From Euptelea pleiosperma (Eukaryota > Streptophyta > Magnoliopsida > Ranunculales > Eupteleaceae), in contig CM068546.1 in NCBI GenBank assembly GCA_035048495.1, positions 34,738,674-34,802,673 of the forward strand: a stretch of DNA of 64,000 nucleotides, given 5' to 3'. Below are positions 12,506 to 23,300 of this stretch, piece after piece (the stretch's first letter is position 1; each line of letters begins with the position of its first letter). Position numbers and translations under genes: made by a program. Under the pieces are notes generated by a model. That model did not search any database. It saw only the letters and a list, made by a program, of their open reading frames with translations, and was not told the origin of the DNA.

Positions 12506-12745
12506 CACCCAAAAAGTCTGGTGAGCAATAGCATAACCGCAAATTTGTCAGTCAATTGGACAATCACGAAGAAATAAGATGCGTAGATAGAAAATTGATC
12601 AAATGGTTACGGTTGTGTTGGAATTTGACAAGAAGGATGCCATTGTAAAGTCATAGCATTGACTCTCATTCCACGTGTCGCCATCTTAATGGGTTGACGC
12701 ATTAATTGTCCAATTAAAGCTGACATTATAAGAATCCGTCTTAAC

Positions 12746-13150
12746 GAGTAAAACTTGTGTCACAAGATGTTGTGACGGAAGCCGGTCACAGCACTCAATA
12801 CGAGCCACGTGGCATATTATTGTCGGACGATGACCGTATGGATGTTTGGCCAGTCCCTAGCTGGACCAGTACACAAAAACTCAGCTTGATTAGTGATTTC
12901 TAACCAATTCGATTGAAGTTATATTCAAGGGTTAATTTGAACGGTAGGAATTTGAGCATTATTGAGCGTTATTCGGGTGCAAAATCCAAAGGTTGTAAAT
13001 CACTAATCAGGCTGATTTATGGTTTGTAGGTCCACCGAGGGACTGGCCAAACATCCATACGGTCAGAGCCCTCTGATCGTGTGCGACGTGGCTCGTATTG
13101 AGTGCTGTGACCGGCTTCCGTCACAACATCTTGTGACACAAGTTTTACTC
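12746..13150. mobile_element. Complete P1 palindromic MITE, 9-bp TSD CGTCTTAAC
   Basis: This 405-bp element starts GAGTAAAACTTGTGTCACAA and ends with the exact inverse. The arms match as an inverted repeat for about 65 bp (through GTTGTGACGGAAGCCGGTCA and CAATACGAGCCACGTGGC) and remain similar to the centre. CGTCTTAAC lies at 12737-12745 and again at 13151-13159. Perfect 9-bp TSDs are the mark of Mutator-like transposases. There is no coding capacity, so it was moved in trans. Its preserved ends make it the best family reference in the window. Confidence 0.92.
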
Positions 13151-13302
13151 CGTCTTAACCATTGAAAGGTGCGTGGTGACCTACAGAATAATAAATTAAG
13201 CAAAAACTAGTGGATACAGCTAGGTTTGCAAGTAAAAGGAAGAGAACGAGGAGGTCGTGTTCCATGTAGCATTTTTCCGGTGGATAAAGTTAAAAAAAAA
13301 AA

Positions 13303-13572
13303 AAAATGCCACCTGGCATATTCTTTCGGGAATAATGATGGGCCCACCATTTGGTGGACTTGCACATCAACAATCAGCCTGATTGGTGATCTCTAGCCAT
13401 TAAATCTGAGTATCAAAAGAAAAGGTTAAAATCCAACGGCTAGAAATTGTATCCAAATGTTAAGAGACCACAAATCAAGCTGAATGTTGGTATGTAGGTC
13501 CATCAAGTGGTGGGCCAATCATTCATGGGTCAGTCAGGCCCGAAAGAGTGTGCCAGATGGCACATTTTTATA
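13303..13572. mobile_element. P2 palindromic MITE
   Basis: Ends are TGCCACCTGGCATATTC and, inverted, GTGTGCCAGATGGCACA. The arms carry GGGCCCACC, AATCAGCCTGATTGGTGAT and TTCATGGGTCAGTCAGGCCC. It is related in layout to P1 but has different arm sequence. No clear TSD. Confidence 0.65.
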
Positions 13573-13689
13573 CGTTTCACAGCTCCTTGGGGTGCTCCAC
13601 ATAATAAATTTGTTTCTTGTGTTTAATGTTCACTTGCTCACTGGCTGACGTTGAGACTTAGGTGCAGAATTATTCTCTCCGCAGCGGCT

Positions 13690-14225
13690 TATGTGCCACG
13701 TGGCACAATCTTGGAGACACATTGACCAGATTATTGTTTAGCCCATCCTGAAGTTGACCTACAGTCTAAAAATAGTTGGATTGATGATTTCTAGTCGTTG
13801 GGTTTGAGTGGTTGATTTTTAGCCGTGTGATGCGATCATTATTTGACATATCAATACCAATGGCTAGAAAAGGGTGGGCCAAATATCGATACAGTCAACA
13901 GCGTCATTGACAGAAAGTTACGAATGAGTCTGCAAATGTGGCAGGAATACAACACGTTGGAGGGACCTGCAGGCCCACTGACCTTATGAATGTTAGGCCC
14001 ATCAATTGGTTGACCTACACACCAAAGAACGGCTTGATTGGTGATTTCTAACCATTGGATTTTAACATTTTTTTCATCATATACTTCTTGAACAAGCCTA
14101 TGGATGAGTTCTAAACCCTCAATTAAAAAAAGAAATGGCACAAATCCAAAGGCTAGAAGAAATCACCAATCAGACTGAATTTTGGTGCATAGGTCCACAA
14201 AGGGATGGGCGAAACTATAGCATTA
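13690..14225. mobile_element. Two overlapping degenerate P2-like palindromes
   Basis: The first starts near GTGCCACGTGGCACAATC (13692). The second carries GGCCCACTGACCTTATGAATG (13972) and the inverted GGTCCACAAAGGGATGGGC (14190). Fragments TTGATTGGTGATTTC and GAAATCACCAATCAGACTGA mark paired arms. The second seems to have landed in or beside the first. Confidence 0.5.
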
Positions 14226-14649
14226 TCTTAGCCTGCAAACGTATGCAGACAGATGGATGGTTTGGATTGGTCATGTCAATCAAGAAAACCCCACCCTGCT
14301 GAAGAGTTTTTTTTTTTCCCTTGTAGCCAACTTTGAAATTTTTAGATTTGTTTGTGTTTTGGGGGACCCAATTTCAGGAAATCTATTTCCAAACCCGGCT
14401 CAATCCGTAAAACTAGAAGTTTTAGAGGGGAGGAGAAACTTCTCGGATCATCATCAACGTTGATGACAGACATCCGTATTTGTGTGCCACGTAGGCTTTA
14501 GCCATTGAAATTTTGACACGGGTTAACCATGTTAAAAAAATTATCAAAATAATTTTAGTATTTAAATTATTTTAAATTTGTTAATTATTTTTGCAGGTTT
14601 ACAACAAATTATTTACGTGCATAACATGATATTTCTCTTATGTAAATAG
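14226..14649. other. Intergenic DNA without recognised features
   Basis: AT-rich intergenic sequence between the palindromes and the Helitron-like array. The open frame here shows no domain. Confidence 0.4.
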
Positions 14650-15904
14650 ACTAGTGGGTGCCCCGTGCCATCGGCACTCCTCAACAAAGAATTTGCCAAA
14701 ATCAGGTGGGTGGCGGAGATCCACCGTCCATTTGGGGGAGGATTAGATCTCAGCCCTTCTTCGTTGATGCTTATAAGAGGAGGTATAAGTTGGGAGACAA
14801 CCAATGTGTTTTGTTATATAGAATAGTAAATGGCCCATGCCCACGGCACTCTCCAACAGAAGGGTTTGCAAAAATTGGGTCCCTTCAGCACTCAAACCGT
14901 ATAATGGACTGGGGCATTACCGTTTTTTCCATTATAACGGCTTTTTATAACGGATTGTAACGCACAGAGGGAGAAATGGGAAAAAAAATAGAAATAACAA
15001 AAAATAACGGTGTTGAAATTAGAATTTTGAATAAATTGAGGTCAAATGAGGCGGATTGAGTGGCTGAAAACTAACCGTCCACTTTAGATCAATGGATTTG
15101 ATCTCAACCACTCTTTATCTAACCGTCCGCATTAGATGGATGGATAAGATAAGAGAATACAACTGAGTTGCCTTGATATATGCGTGGGTGGCCCGTGCCC
15201 GTGGCACTTTCCAACAAAGTGTTTGTCAAAATTGGGTGGGAGTTATTCTCAGCCATCGATATGAAGCATAGTGGATCTCAGCCACTCATTATTGAAGCCA
15301 TATAAGATAAGAGGGGTATAAGAAAACCATTAAATTTCTGTTAAATTCATTTTTTTTTTAAATTTTTAATTTTTCAATTTTAAATTTTGAATTTCAGCAC
15401 CACTTTTTTCCGTTAAAATCATTAAAATCCATTTTTTCTATTTTTGCCTCTGGCTGTTTCAATTTGTTTTAGCGGTAACACCCCTCTTGACGTAGAAAAA
15501 GTGGGGCTCCTCAGCCTAACCCTTAGGCTATATGTAAATCCAACCCATTTCATTCCTTATATGTAGGTAAATAGTAGGTGACCCATGCCCACGACTCTCA
15601 TCAACAAAGCGTTTGTCAAAATTGAGTGTGAGTGGCTGAGATCCACACTCCATTTGGTGTGATAAGATCTCGGCCATCCTTTATGAAGCCGGATAAGAGG
15701 GGGAGACAACAGTCCTGTTTTATTATACTAGTTGGTGACCCGTGCCCGCTGCACTCCCCAAAAAAGCATTTACCAAAATCAGGTTTGAGTGACTGAGATC
15801 AATTGTCTAGTTGAGGATAAGATCTCGGCCCTTCTGTATTGAAGACACGGGCACACTCCGACAAAAGCATTTGCAAAAATTGGGTGCCATCGACACTCAA
15901 ACGG
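14650..15904 (-). mobile_element. Head-to-tail array of short Helitron-like elements
   Basis: About five units start near 14650, 14823, 15184, 15571 and 15726. In plus orientation each begins (C)TAGTNGGTGNCCCGTGCC, with a GTGCC/GGCAC hairpin beside it. It continues through CAAAATTGGGTG and GATAAGATCTCGGCC and ends GTTTTGTTATATAGA. Read on the minus strand this is TCTATATAAC at the 5' end and a hairpin followed by CTAG at the 3' end, the layout of plant Helitrons. Units are about 155-390 bp and non-coding. A T-family piece (TAACGG motifs, about 14888-15060) lies inside the second unit. Confidence 0.5.
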
Positions 15905-16110
15905 TATTACGGACTGGGGTCATTACCGTTTTTCCGTTATAACGGCTGTTATATAACAGATTGTAATGCACAGGGGCAAAAATGAAAATGAGAAATAACG
16001 GCGTTAAAATTCAAAATTTCAATCTATTGCGCGCGCGGGGTCGATTGAGTGGGAGAGATTGAATAAATGAGGGGGGGTTGAGTAGCTGAAATCTAACCAT
16101 CCACATTAGA
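15905..16110. mobile_element. T-family (hAT-like) fragment
   Basis: Contains GGACTGGGGTCATTACCG, TTTCCGTTATAACGG and GAAATAACGGCGTTAAAAT, the signature of the CCGTTATAACGG family. Both ends are lost. Confidence 0.5.
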
Positions 16111-16124
16111 TGGGTGGATAGTGA

Positions 16125-16440
16125 TGTAACAAGGTATACCTCCCGCTTTTTTCGCGTTCGTGCATTTTTGTTAGTCACTGCTGCCATTTGGGCCACTGAG
16201 CACATGGACGTGTATGCTACCCCCTTGGTAGACATTCATACCAAAAATCAGCTTGTTTGATATTTTTAGCCAGTGGGTTTAGTACTAAAAATGGTTGAAT
16301 CCAACAGCTAGAATGACACCTTAAAATTTACTAAATCTAATGGCTAGAGAATAACAATCAAGGTGAGTTTTGGTGTGTATATCTACCAAGGGGTGGGCTA
16401 CACATCCATGCGGTCAGTGGGCCCAGATAAAAAAATTATT
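16125..16440. mobile_element. P3 palindromic MITE
   Basis: Left terminus TGTAACAAGGTATACC, then GTTAGTCACTGCTGCCATTT and GGGCCACTGAGCACATGGAC. Right arm has ACCAAGGGGTGGGCTACACA and ATGCGGTCAGTGGGCCCAGA. The right terminus is missing. Compare 38502-38656, which keeps both ends. Confidence 0.65.
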
Positions 16441-16564
16441 ATTTGATTTGACCAATAATTAGGAAGTCTCGGTTTAATAAGTACGCCTTTCTATGTGAAG
16501 ATTTACTTTTGTGCCGACTCAATGAGATTCCTACAATTTTAACACCTTGGAAGAGATAAACGCA

Positions 16565-16978
16565 AAGGGCTGTTTGGTTGCAAGCCTCAAATTATGCATG
16601 GATGATTTTTTTTTTTTTTTTTCTCCAGTTGTTGGGCCAGGCAGTTCTAATATAGGTGCACCTGATAATAGGTAATGCTGACAACTTTTGAGTACATGTC
16701 CAACTCCCACGGGCAACGGCCCTTCTTTCTGCCTGAATGTTACATCAGAAACAGATGTCGCAGCCTTCGAGAACTGTCACACATACATGGGAGGGTGTCT
16801 TGGAAGAAAATCTCTTGCCAGATCGCCATTTATGTGGCGAAACCTCTGCTTTTGATGTAGCACTGGACATCTAAAATTTTCTTGTTAAAATCCACAAGAA
16901 CTTGGTTTTTATTTGGTCAACTTATATGGGGCTGGTTTATTTGCTGAATGACCTCAAATTCGTAACCAAACACCCCCT
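16565..16978. mobile_element. MITE with AGGGCTGTTTGGTTGC ends
   Basis: Left end AGGGCTGTTTGGTTGCAAGC with CTCAAATT nearby; right end CCTCAAATTCGTAACCAAAC then ACCCCCT. The inverted ends are imperfect. A T15 tract sits inside. It lies 395 bp past the ABCC stop codon and may affect 3'-end formation. Confidence 0.5.
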
Positions 16979-17372
16979 AAGTTCACACTACTGACTTTGA
17001 TGTCAAGGTAATATAGCTGGAAATGGTAAAAAAAAAAAAGGAACAAAAATATAACCTGTGTGTCACATTTGTCGGTATTGAATCTTCAAATGGAGAGCAA
17101 AAGCCTTAGAAAAATCAAAATCAAGAATTTCGACGATTAATTATATAACATTTTACTTCAATATAAAGTAACTGTATCCGACGTTGGGATATTCTGACAC
17201 AATTCCAATTTCCAAAAGACAAAAATCAGTACAAGGAAATTTTACCACCGGGTCGTTGTATTGGTTTTCTCAGCTCTCGGAACAGTAGTTTCTCAAATCT
17301 GAATTCATGAATATTAGCCCGCGACCCATTCCTTTCAACAGAGGCAGCAATTGCCACGAAACTGGTGGTTGT

Positions 17373-20300
17373 CTATAAACCAGATGACCTATTTGCGTAC
17401 TCCTGAACCAATGATGCGAAGAGCGAGTGCCGTTCAAGCAAGCGAGATGGTTTTTCAAACTCCTTCGACCGCCCTGCTCAAGAAAAGAGGAAAACATCAT
17501 CTCTACTACAAAATCATGGCCATACCAGAGACAATTTAATATGGCTTGTTAAATCTGCATTTTGAAACTTAGACTTCATAACCAAACACCCCGTTCCAGA
17601 TTTCAATAATAATCAGTTTAGATAGCAATGGTGTGAAGAACATACCTGCATCTATAACTAGCACTCTATCGCAGTCCATGACTGTGGGTATTCTGTGCGC
17701 AATGCTGATAATTGTACAGGCTGCAAAGTCCTCCCGGATGATCCTTTGAATCACACCGTCGGTTTGTGAATCAACGGAAGCTGTCGCTTCGTCCATAAAC
17801 AAAACCCGACTGCGCTTTAGCATTATCCTCCCCAAACAAAGAAGCTGCCTCTGTCCCACACTCCAATTGTCTCCACTATCAACCACTAAGAGGTGGAAAA
17901 GTTTGGCAACCATGAGTAAGTAGATATGGTTGAAGGTAAAACTAAACAAATGAGATTAGAGACAGAGAGAGAGAGTAAAATACCTGAAGCATCTAGTTTA
18001 TCGGGTTTTGCAGCCACCACCTCTTTAAGTTGGCAGCGGTCGAGGCTCTGCAAAAAGAGAAAATCCAACACGGCGCTCAGCCTACTGATAAGAACTTAAA
18101 AACAATATAACAGACCATATAATAATAACAGTAATAATATAAATAATATATTCACCTTCCATATCTCTTCATCCGAATACAGTCCAATCGGGTCAATGTT
18201 GCTTCGCACGGTTCCTTGAAAAAGGACAGGTTCTTGAGGAATGATCCCAAAGCGGGACCGGAGATCATGAAGGCCCAGCTTGCAAATGTCAATCCCGTCA
18301 ATAATTATTTTCCCTCCTGAAGGCTCCATCACCCTAAAGAAAGCTTGGATCAAAGTTGACTTCCCGCTCCCTGTTCGACCAACAACGCCAATCTTTTCTC
18401 CTCCATGAATGGTAAGAGTTATGCCTTTGAGAATTAGAGGAGTGTTCGGCCGATATCTAACCTGTTCACCAAGAGGCATGCAACTTTCTGTTAGTCTTAG
18501 CACATGCCTTTAACATGTACTGAAGGGGAACACAGGTTTAGCTTGAGCCACATTAATGAAGCCACCAAATCCATGAGTTTACAATCGTGGTTCTCTAGAA
18601 TACTGTTTTTTTCTTTTCTTTTCTTTTTTTGATATAACAAAAATTCCACCGAGGTTTTCAAAATTACACCCTGAATATCAAGGAAACTCTGCACTAAACA
18701 GTATGTGAATGACCAAGATATTTTGAAAGATTCAGATCAGTTACCTGCAAGTCCTTGAGATGGACATCGCCATGGTTGGGCCAATCCGGAGAAGGAAGGC
18801 AGTCTTTGATCACCCATTGTGCTTCAGATGGGATGTTTATAAACTGTTTTATTCTCTCGACTGAAACCATTCGATTCTCCACAAAACAACTCATATATAT
18901 GGCCCAGAACAACACACCGTTGAGAGACAAACCATAGGAGAGAGATAATCCCACATTTTCTACATCAGATAATGCAAGAAGTCAGTTCCCCAACAATAAA
19001 AAAAAATTCCAAAAAATTTAACATTACGAACAAATCATTGATCCGTAAGAAAAGTTCTTTATGAATCGAGCATAGCACATTTCTTCCTCGTATAAATATA
19101 TGTACGTGTGTATATGCTGAAGATCTAGAATAAATGTGTTGGGAAATAAATACCTGGCTTGATAACATTGCTAGGCAACAAGACCATGAATAAAGCAGAA
19201 AGGCAGAGGACAAAACTCCCAATCAATTCCAACCGGAACCCCAACCACTCGTTGGATCCGTTATTGTGGAAATCCATACGCAAATTTGCATTAACCCTGT
19301 CAATATTTTCCTGGCAAAACCTTGCCTGCTTCCTGAAGCACCGGATCGTCATAACCCCGGAGACACTTTCTGAGAAGTGATGAATAACAGGGGCCTTTGT
19401 GATGGAGTCAAGGCGAGTCAACTCGCGGGATGATGCAAGGTAGTATCCCTGCACACCAAAAGATTCAACCAGTATTCAAGACATACCTCAGCTGGTCCAA
19501 GTGCCTAACATGTAATCTATATTGAATTTCACATTCACACTAGGTACACCAGATCAGGTGGACTGTAAGGACAGTATATCAGCAAACACAGTGCGTATAC
19601 AGCAGGGTAAGGACCACCATTAGATAGTTCCTTCCCACCAGGCAGATCTGCTATGCAAAAACTACCTCGATTGGATGATCATAACCACTGATTCTATAGA
19701 CCATCCAAAAAATGGGATAGAATGTTGGGAACTTAGGATCATTCAATCAGGTTGGTGATAGTTGATAAGTTCATGTATGGCAAAAATACTGTGGGAAAAG
19801 TTCGAGTATAATTCCAGTATGTCATTCAAAATTAAGTTAAAAAAAAACCTAAATAAATAAAAACAAGAAAATCTAATAATTTGGTAATTTTTCTTTTTTA
19901 AAAATGTCTTTTTAATAATTTGCAATAACACGACTTTGCAATATCATTACAGTGTACTGTAGTCTATAAAGCAATAAAATGGTACAAGAAGAGACCAAGA
20001 AGGGATGGGAATAGTGTATGTACCCGGCACCAAATATTGAACCAAGCCAGTGGAACTATAAGGAAGATCGTTGGCCAAGCAACCTGGCATGTGACAATGA
20101 TGATGCTGAGAAGTGTGATGTACATGGAAACGGTAATGCCCAAAAAAAATGGAAGGAATAAATCAACATTGGTTTGATCCGTCGATGCCTGCAAAAGAAA
20201 TTAGAACCAAAGGTGTTCGTTAATCAGTCCAAACATCATTGGCAAGATCAGAAGAGTTGGGAATAAATCACTCAATAACTAAAGTGATAATTAAAATTTT

Positions 20301-23300
20301 AAAATGTAAAAAAGCAGAATTATACCATAAAAAAAAGATTCAGAAAGGGTGACCAATCTTACCCGACTCAGAACTCTTCCTGAAGGTGTTGTATCAAAGA
20401 ATGACATGGGAGCATGTAAGATGCTATGAATAATCTGCCTGAAGAAGATCTGAGCGGTCTTGAGCCCCACGAACGTAACAAGTAGAGCTCTGATCATCAC
20501 CAACACGCATGAAATTACCGCAATGATTGCATAGACACGAATGAACAAAGAGGGATTGAAAGAAGCTGCACGATCTTCCGCAGTCTCGTATGCCAGCCAA
20601 TAATCACTTGCCATAAGGGATGACTGCCACAACAGCGACGTTAGTAACACTGCTGCCACACCCCACCACCCAAACGCCTCTGTGCAATATGTCTTGTAAA
20701 CTTGCAAGCTGACATGACCAGTCTCTCTTTCCTCGTCTTCAATGAGTTTAGAGGTTCCCTTCTGGGAATTGGATTGGTCAACAGATCCGTTTTCACCATT
20801 GGCTTCCCTTGGCCGAGGAGATGACTGGTTTGGTGATTTTGGTGAAAGTTGGGGTTCGTTGCTAGACATAGTGGTGCTCTGCTCTACAAGCTCCATGGAA
20901 GTTGCATGGGCAGCAACAAGTGCTCCAAAATCTAGGCCACATTCAAGAAGCTCATTGTACTTTCCGGATTGTACTATCATTCCATCTCGCATGACCTGTT
21001 TTTTTCATCCAAAAAACAAAAACAAAAAGTAAATATTCAGTCAGACTCAAAGCTTGTGGTCTCTTGGATTGCTAAACCTGTTCTCATTCCTTGGCATTTG
21101 AAACAGTGGTGGTGGAAAATCTTGGACATTCTTAAAGAGTTTGATTACTCCATCGTTCACATCTATAGAGAGTCGAATGCCGTGTGGATTATATGGCCCT
21201 TCAGGGCCTTCAACCCAGATCATATCAGGAATTCAAAGACTCTGTTCCGACCTGGCTCATTGGCCTTATCCATCTGGATAAGATCGGTACTCCCTACATT
21301 AGAGCTTAGGCAGGACTGCTATGATACCCGGATACTTCAAAATGGGTGCTTATCCATGTCGGATACTTCCATTTTAAGCATAAATGTCGTATCCACACCG
21401 TGTCGGTCCCGTATCTTGCCGTATCCGGGTAACATAGGGCAGGAGTATTGGTAGCTTCCATTTGCTTTTCATTTATTGTTAGCATCTTGAGGGGGGACAC
21501 TAAACTAAAATTGAAGGGTACTTTTGAAAATCAATTTTTTTTAAGGATTTTGAAAGTTTGAGGGGGGCACGTGCCCCCCCCTCCCCCCTGGCCCATTCCA
21601 GTGATTATAATAGTTGATAATGGTAAAGGGACACGGCAGTAACTGTTATTTTTGCTATTTAAAACCTTCATTTGGAAATTTTAAAAACTAATGAAGAAGG
21701 AAGCATCGGACTTACCAAAATGAGATCGGCATTGTGCAAGAAGTCAACTTGGTGGGTTACAAGCAAAATGGTTTTGTTTTTCAGAGCTCCTCTTACACAT
21801 TCCTGCAACAACAATATTACTGTTAAAATGCTAATTATGATGAACAGCATCACACGATGCTTCAGTGTACCTCAAAAACAACATAAAAGATGGTGTCACC
21901 TTGAATATTTCTGATCCAGTGTGAGCATCAACAGCACTGAAGACATCATCGAGAAGGTAGATATCGCAGTCCTGATAGACTGCTCTGGCAAGCTGTATCC
22001 TCTGCTTCTGGCCACCGCTGAGGTTGATGCCACGCTCACCGATCTCCGTCTGGTCTCCAAACTCCATCATTTCAAAGTCCTTCTCTAAGCAACAAACTCT
22101 TATTGCTTCCCTGTATCTCTGCTGGTTCATAGGCAAGCCAAACAGAATATTTTCTTGGATGGTCCCATTTTGTATCCATGATGTCTGTGCTACATAAGCA
22201 GTGGTCCCACAAACTCTGACCTGTAGGAGAAAAGGAGACATTAATCACGATCAGAAGGCATTGATTGTTAGCGTTACCACACATAAAGCAGGTTGGTGGG
22301 ACCTTTATATCACTGCAACTCTGGTTATTCATTGTGGCTGTGGACCATGGAACCCACCTATCACATGGCAATAGAGAGAGGATGTAGAAAAAAGAAGAGA
22401 AGATATATTTCTTGGAACAAAATCATTCCAATAGGATGATCCGAACCATTCGATCTATTGCAAGATTTTGGATAGTCTCTCAAATGGTCTCAGGAATGTG
22501 GGACCCCACAGTATATTGAACACTTGTGATCAACAAATTGGGTCTGATTTTGACCAAAAGATCTAGAAAGAGGACCATAAAATAGTGGGGTTAGTGGGCT
22601 AGAGGTGGTAGATTAAGAGCTAATCGTTTCTTTTAATGGCATAGACCGGCCTAGTAAGTTGGACTAGTCAAGAAAAGAGACAATATAAAAGTCAACAAAA
22701 AAACCTTTCTAATACAATATGTCATTGAATTGCCAAATATGCAGTCTGAAACTAAATTAAAAATTTCACCCTCGAAAATGTGATCAAAGTGCAGAATATT
22801 ATAACCATAAGAACAGTCTGTCGACATCACATCGCAGAGCATATGAGGAAAACGTGCATAGGAGTGGGACTCGATGTTAGTCAGATCGGACCTAGGAGAT
22901 CTGCTATGCCAAAAACTAATTTGATCAGATGATTGTAACCATCCATTCCATAGACTTCTTTTTCCTGATCAAGATTGGATTTTCTATGTCCTCTGTATAT
23001 TATTTAGCATTCATAATATTATAGGTGGATTACAGCAGGTGCGGCTTACGAAAAAAGAAAAAGAAAAAGTGTGGAAAATGCTAAAGGCACACCATGTTAG
23101 GCCACAGGAATCAACACTCTGGGAACACCGAGCGCTGCTCAGATGTGCAGTGTGGATTCCCTCGTGCATGGAGGCCAGTGAACCTCATGTACGCTATAAC
23201 ATGTCGATACTATACAGATAATAATATAGGATGAACCAATGGACGTAATTCTTGGACTATAGTTCATCTAGGAGGAGACCAGTGATAAGTGATGGTCAGG

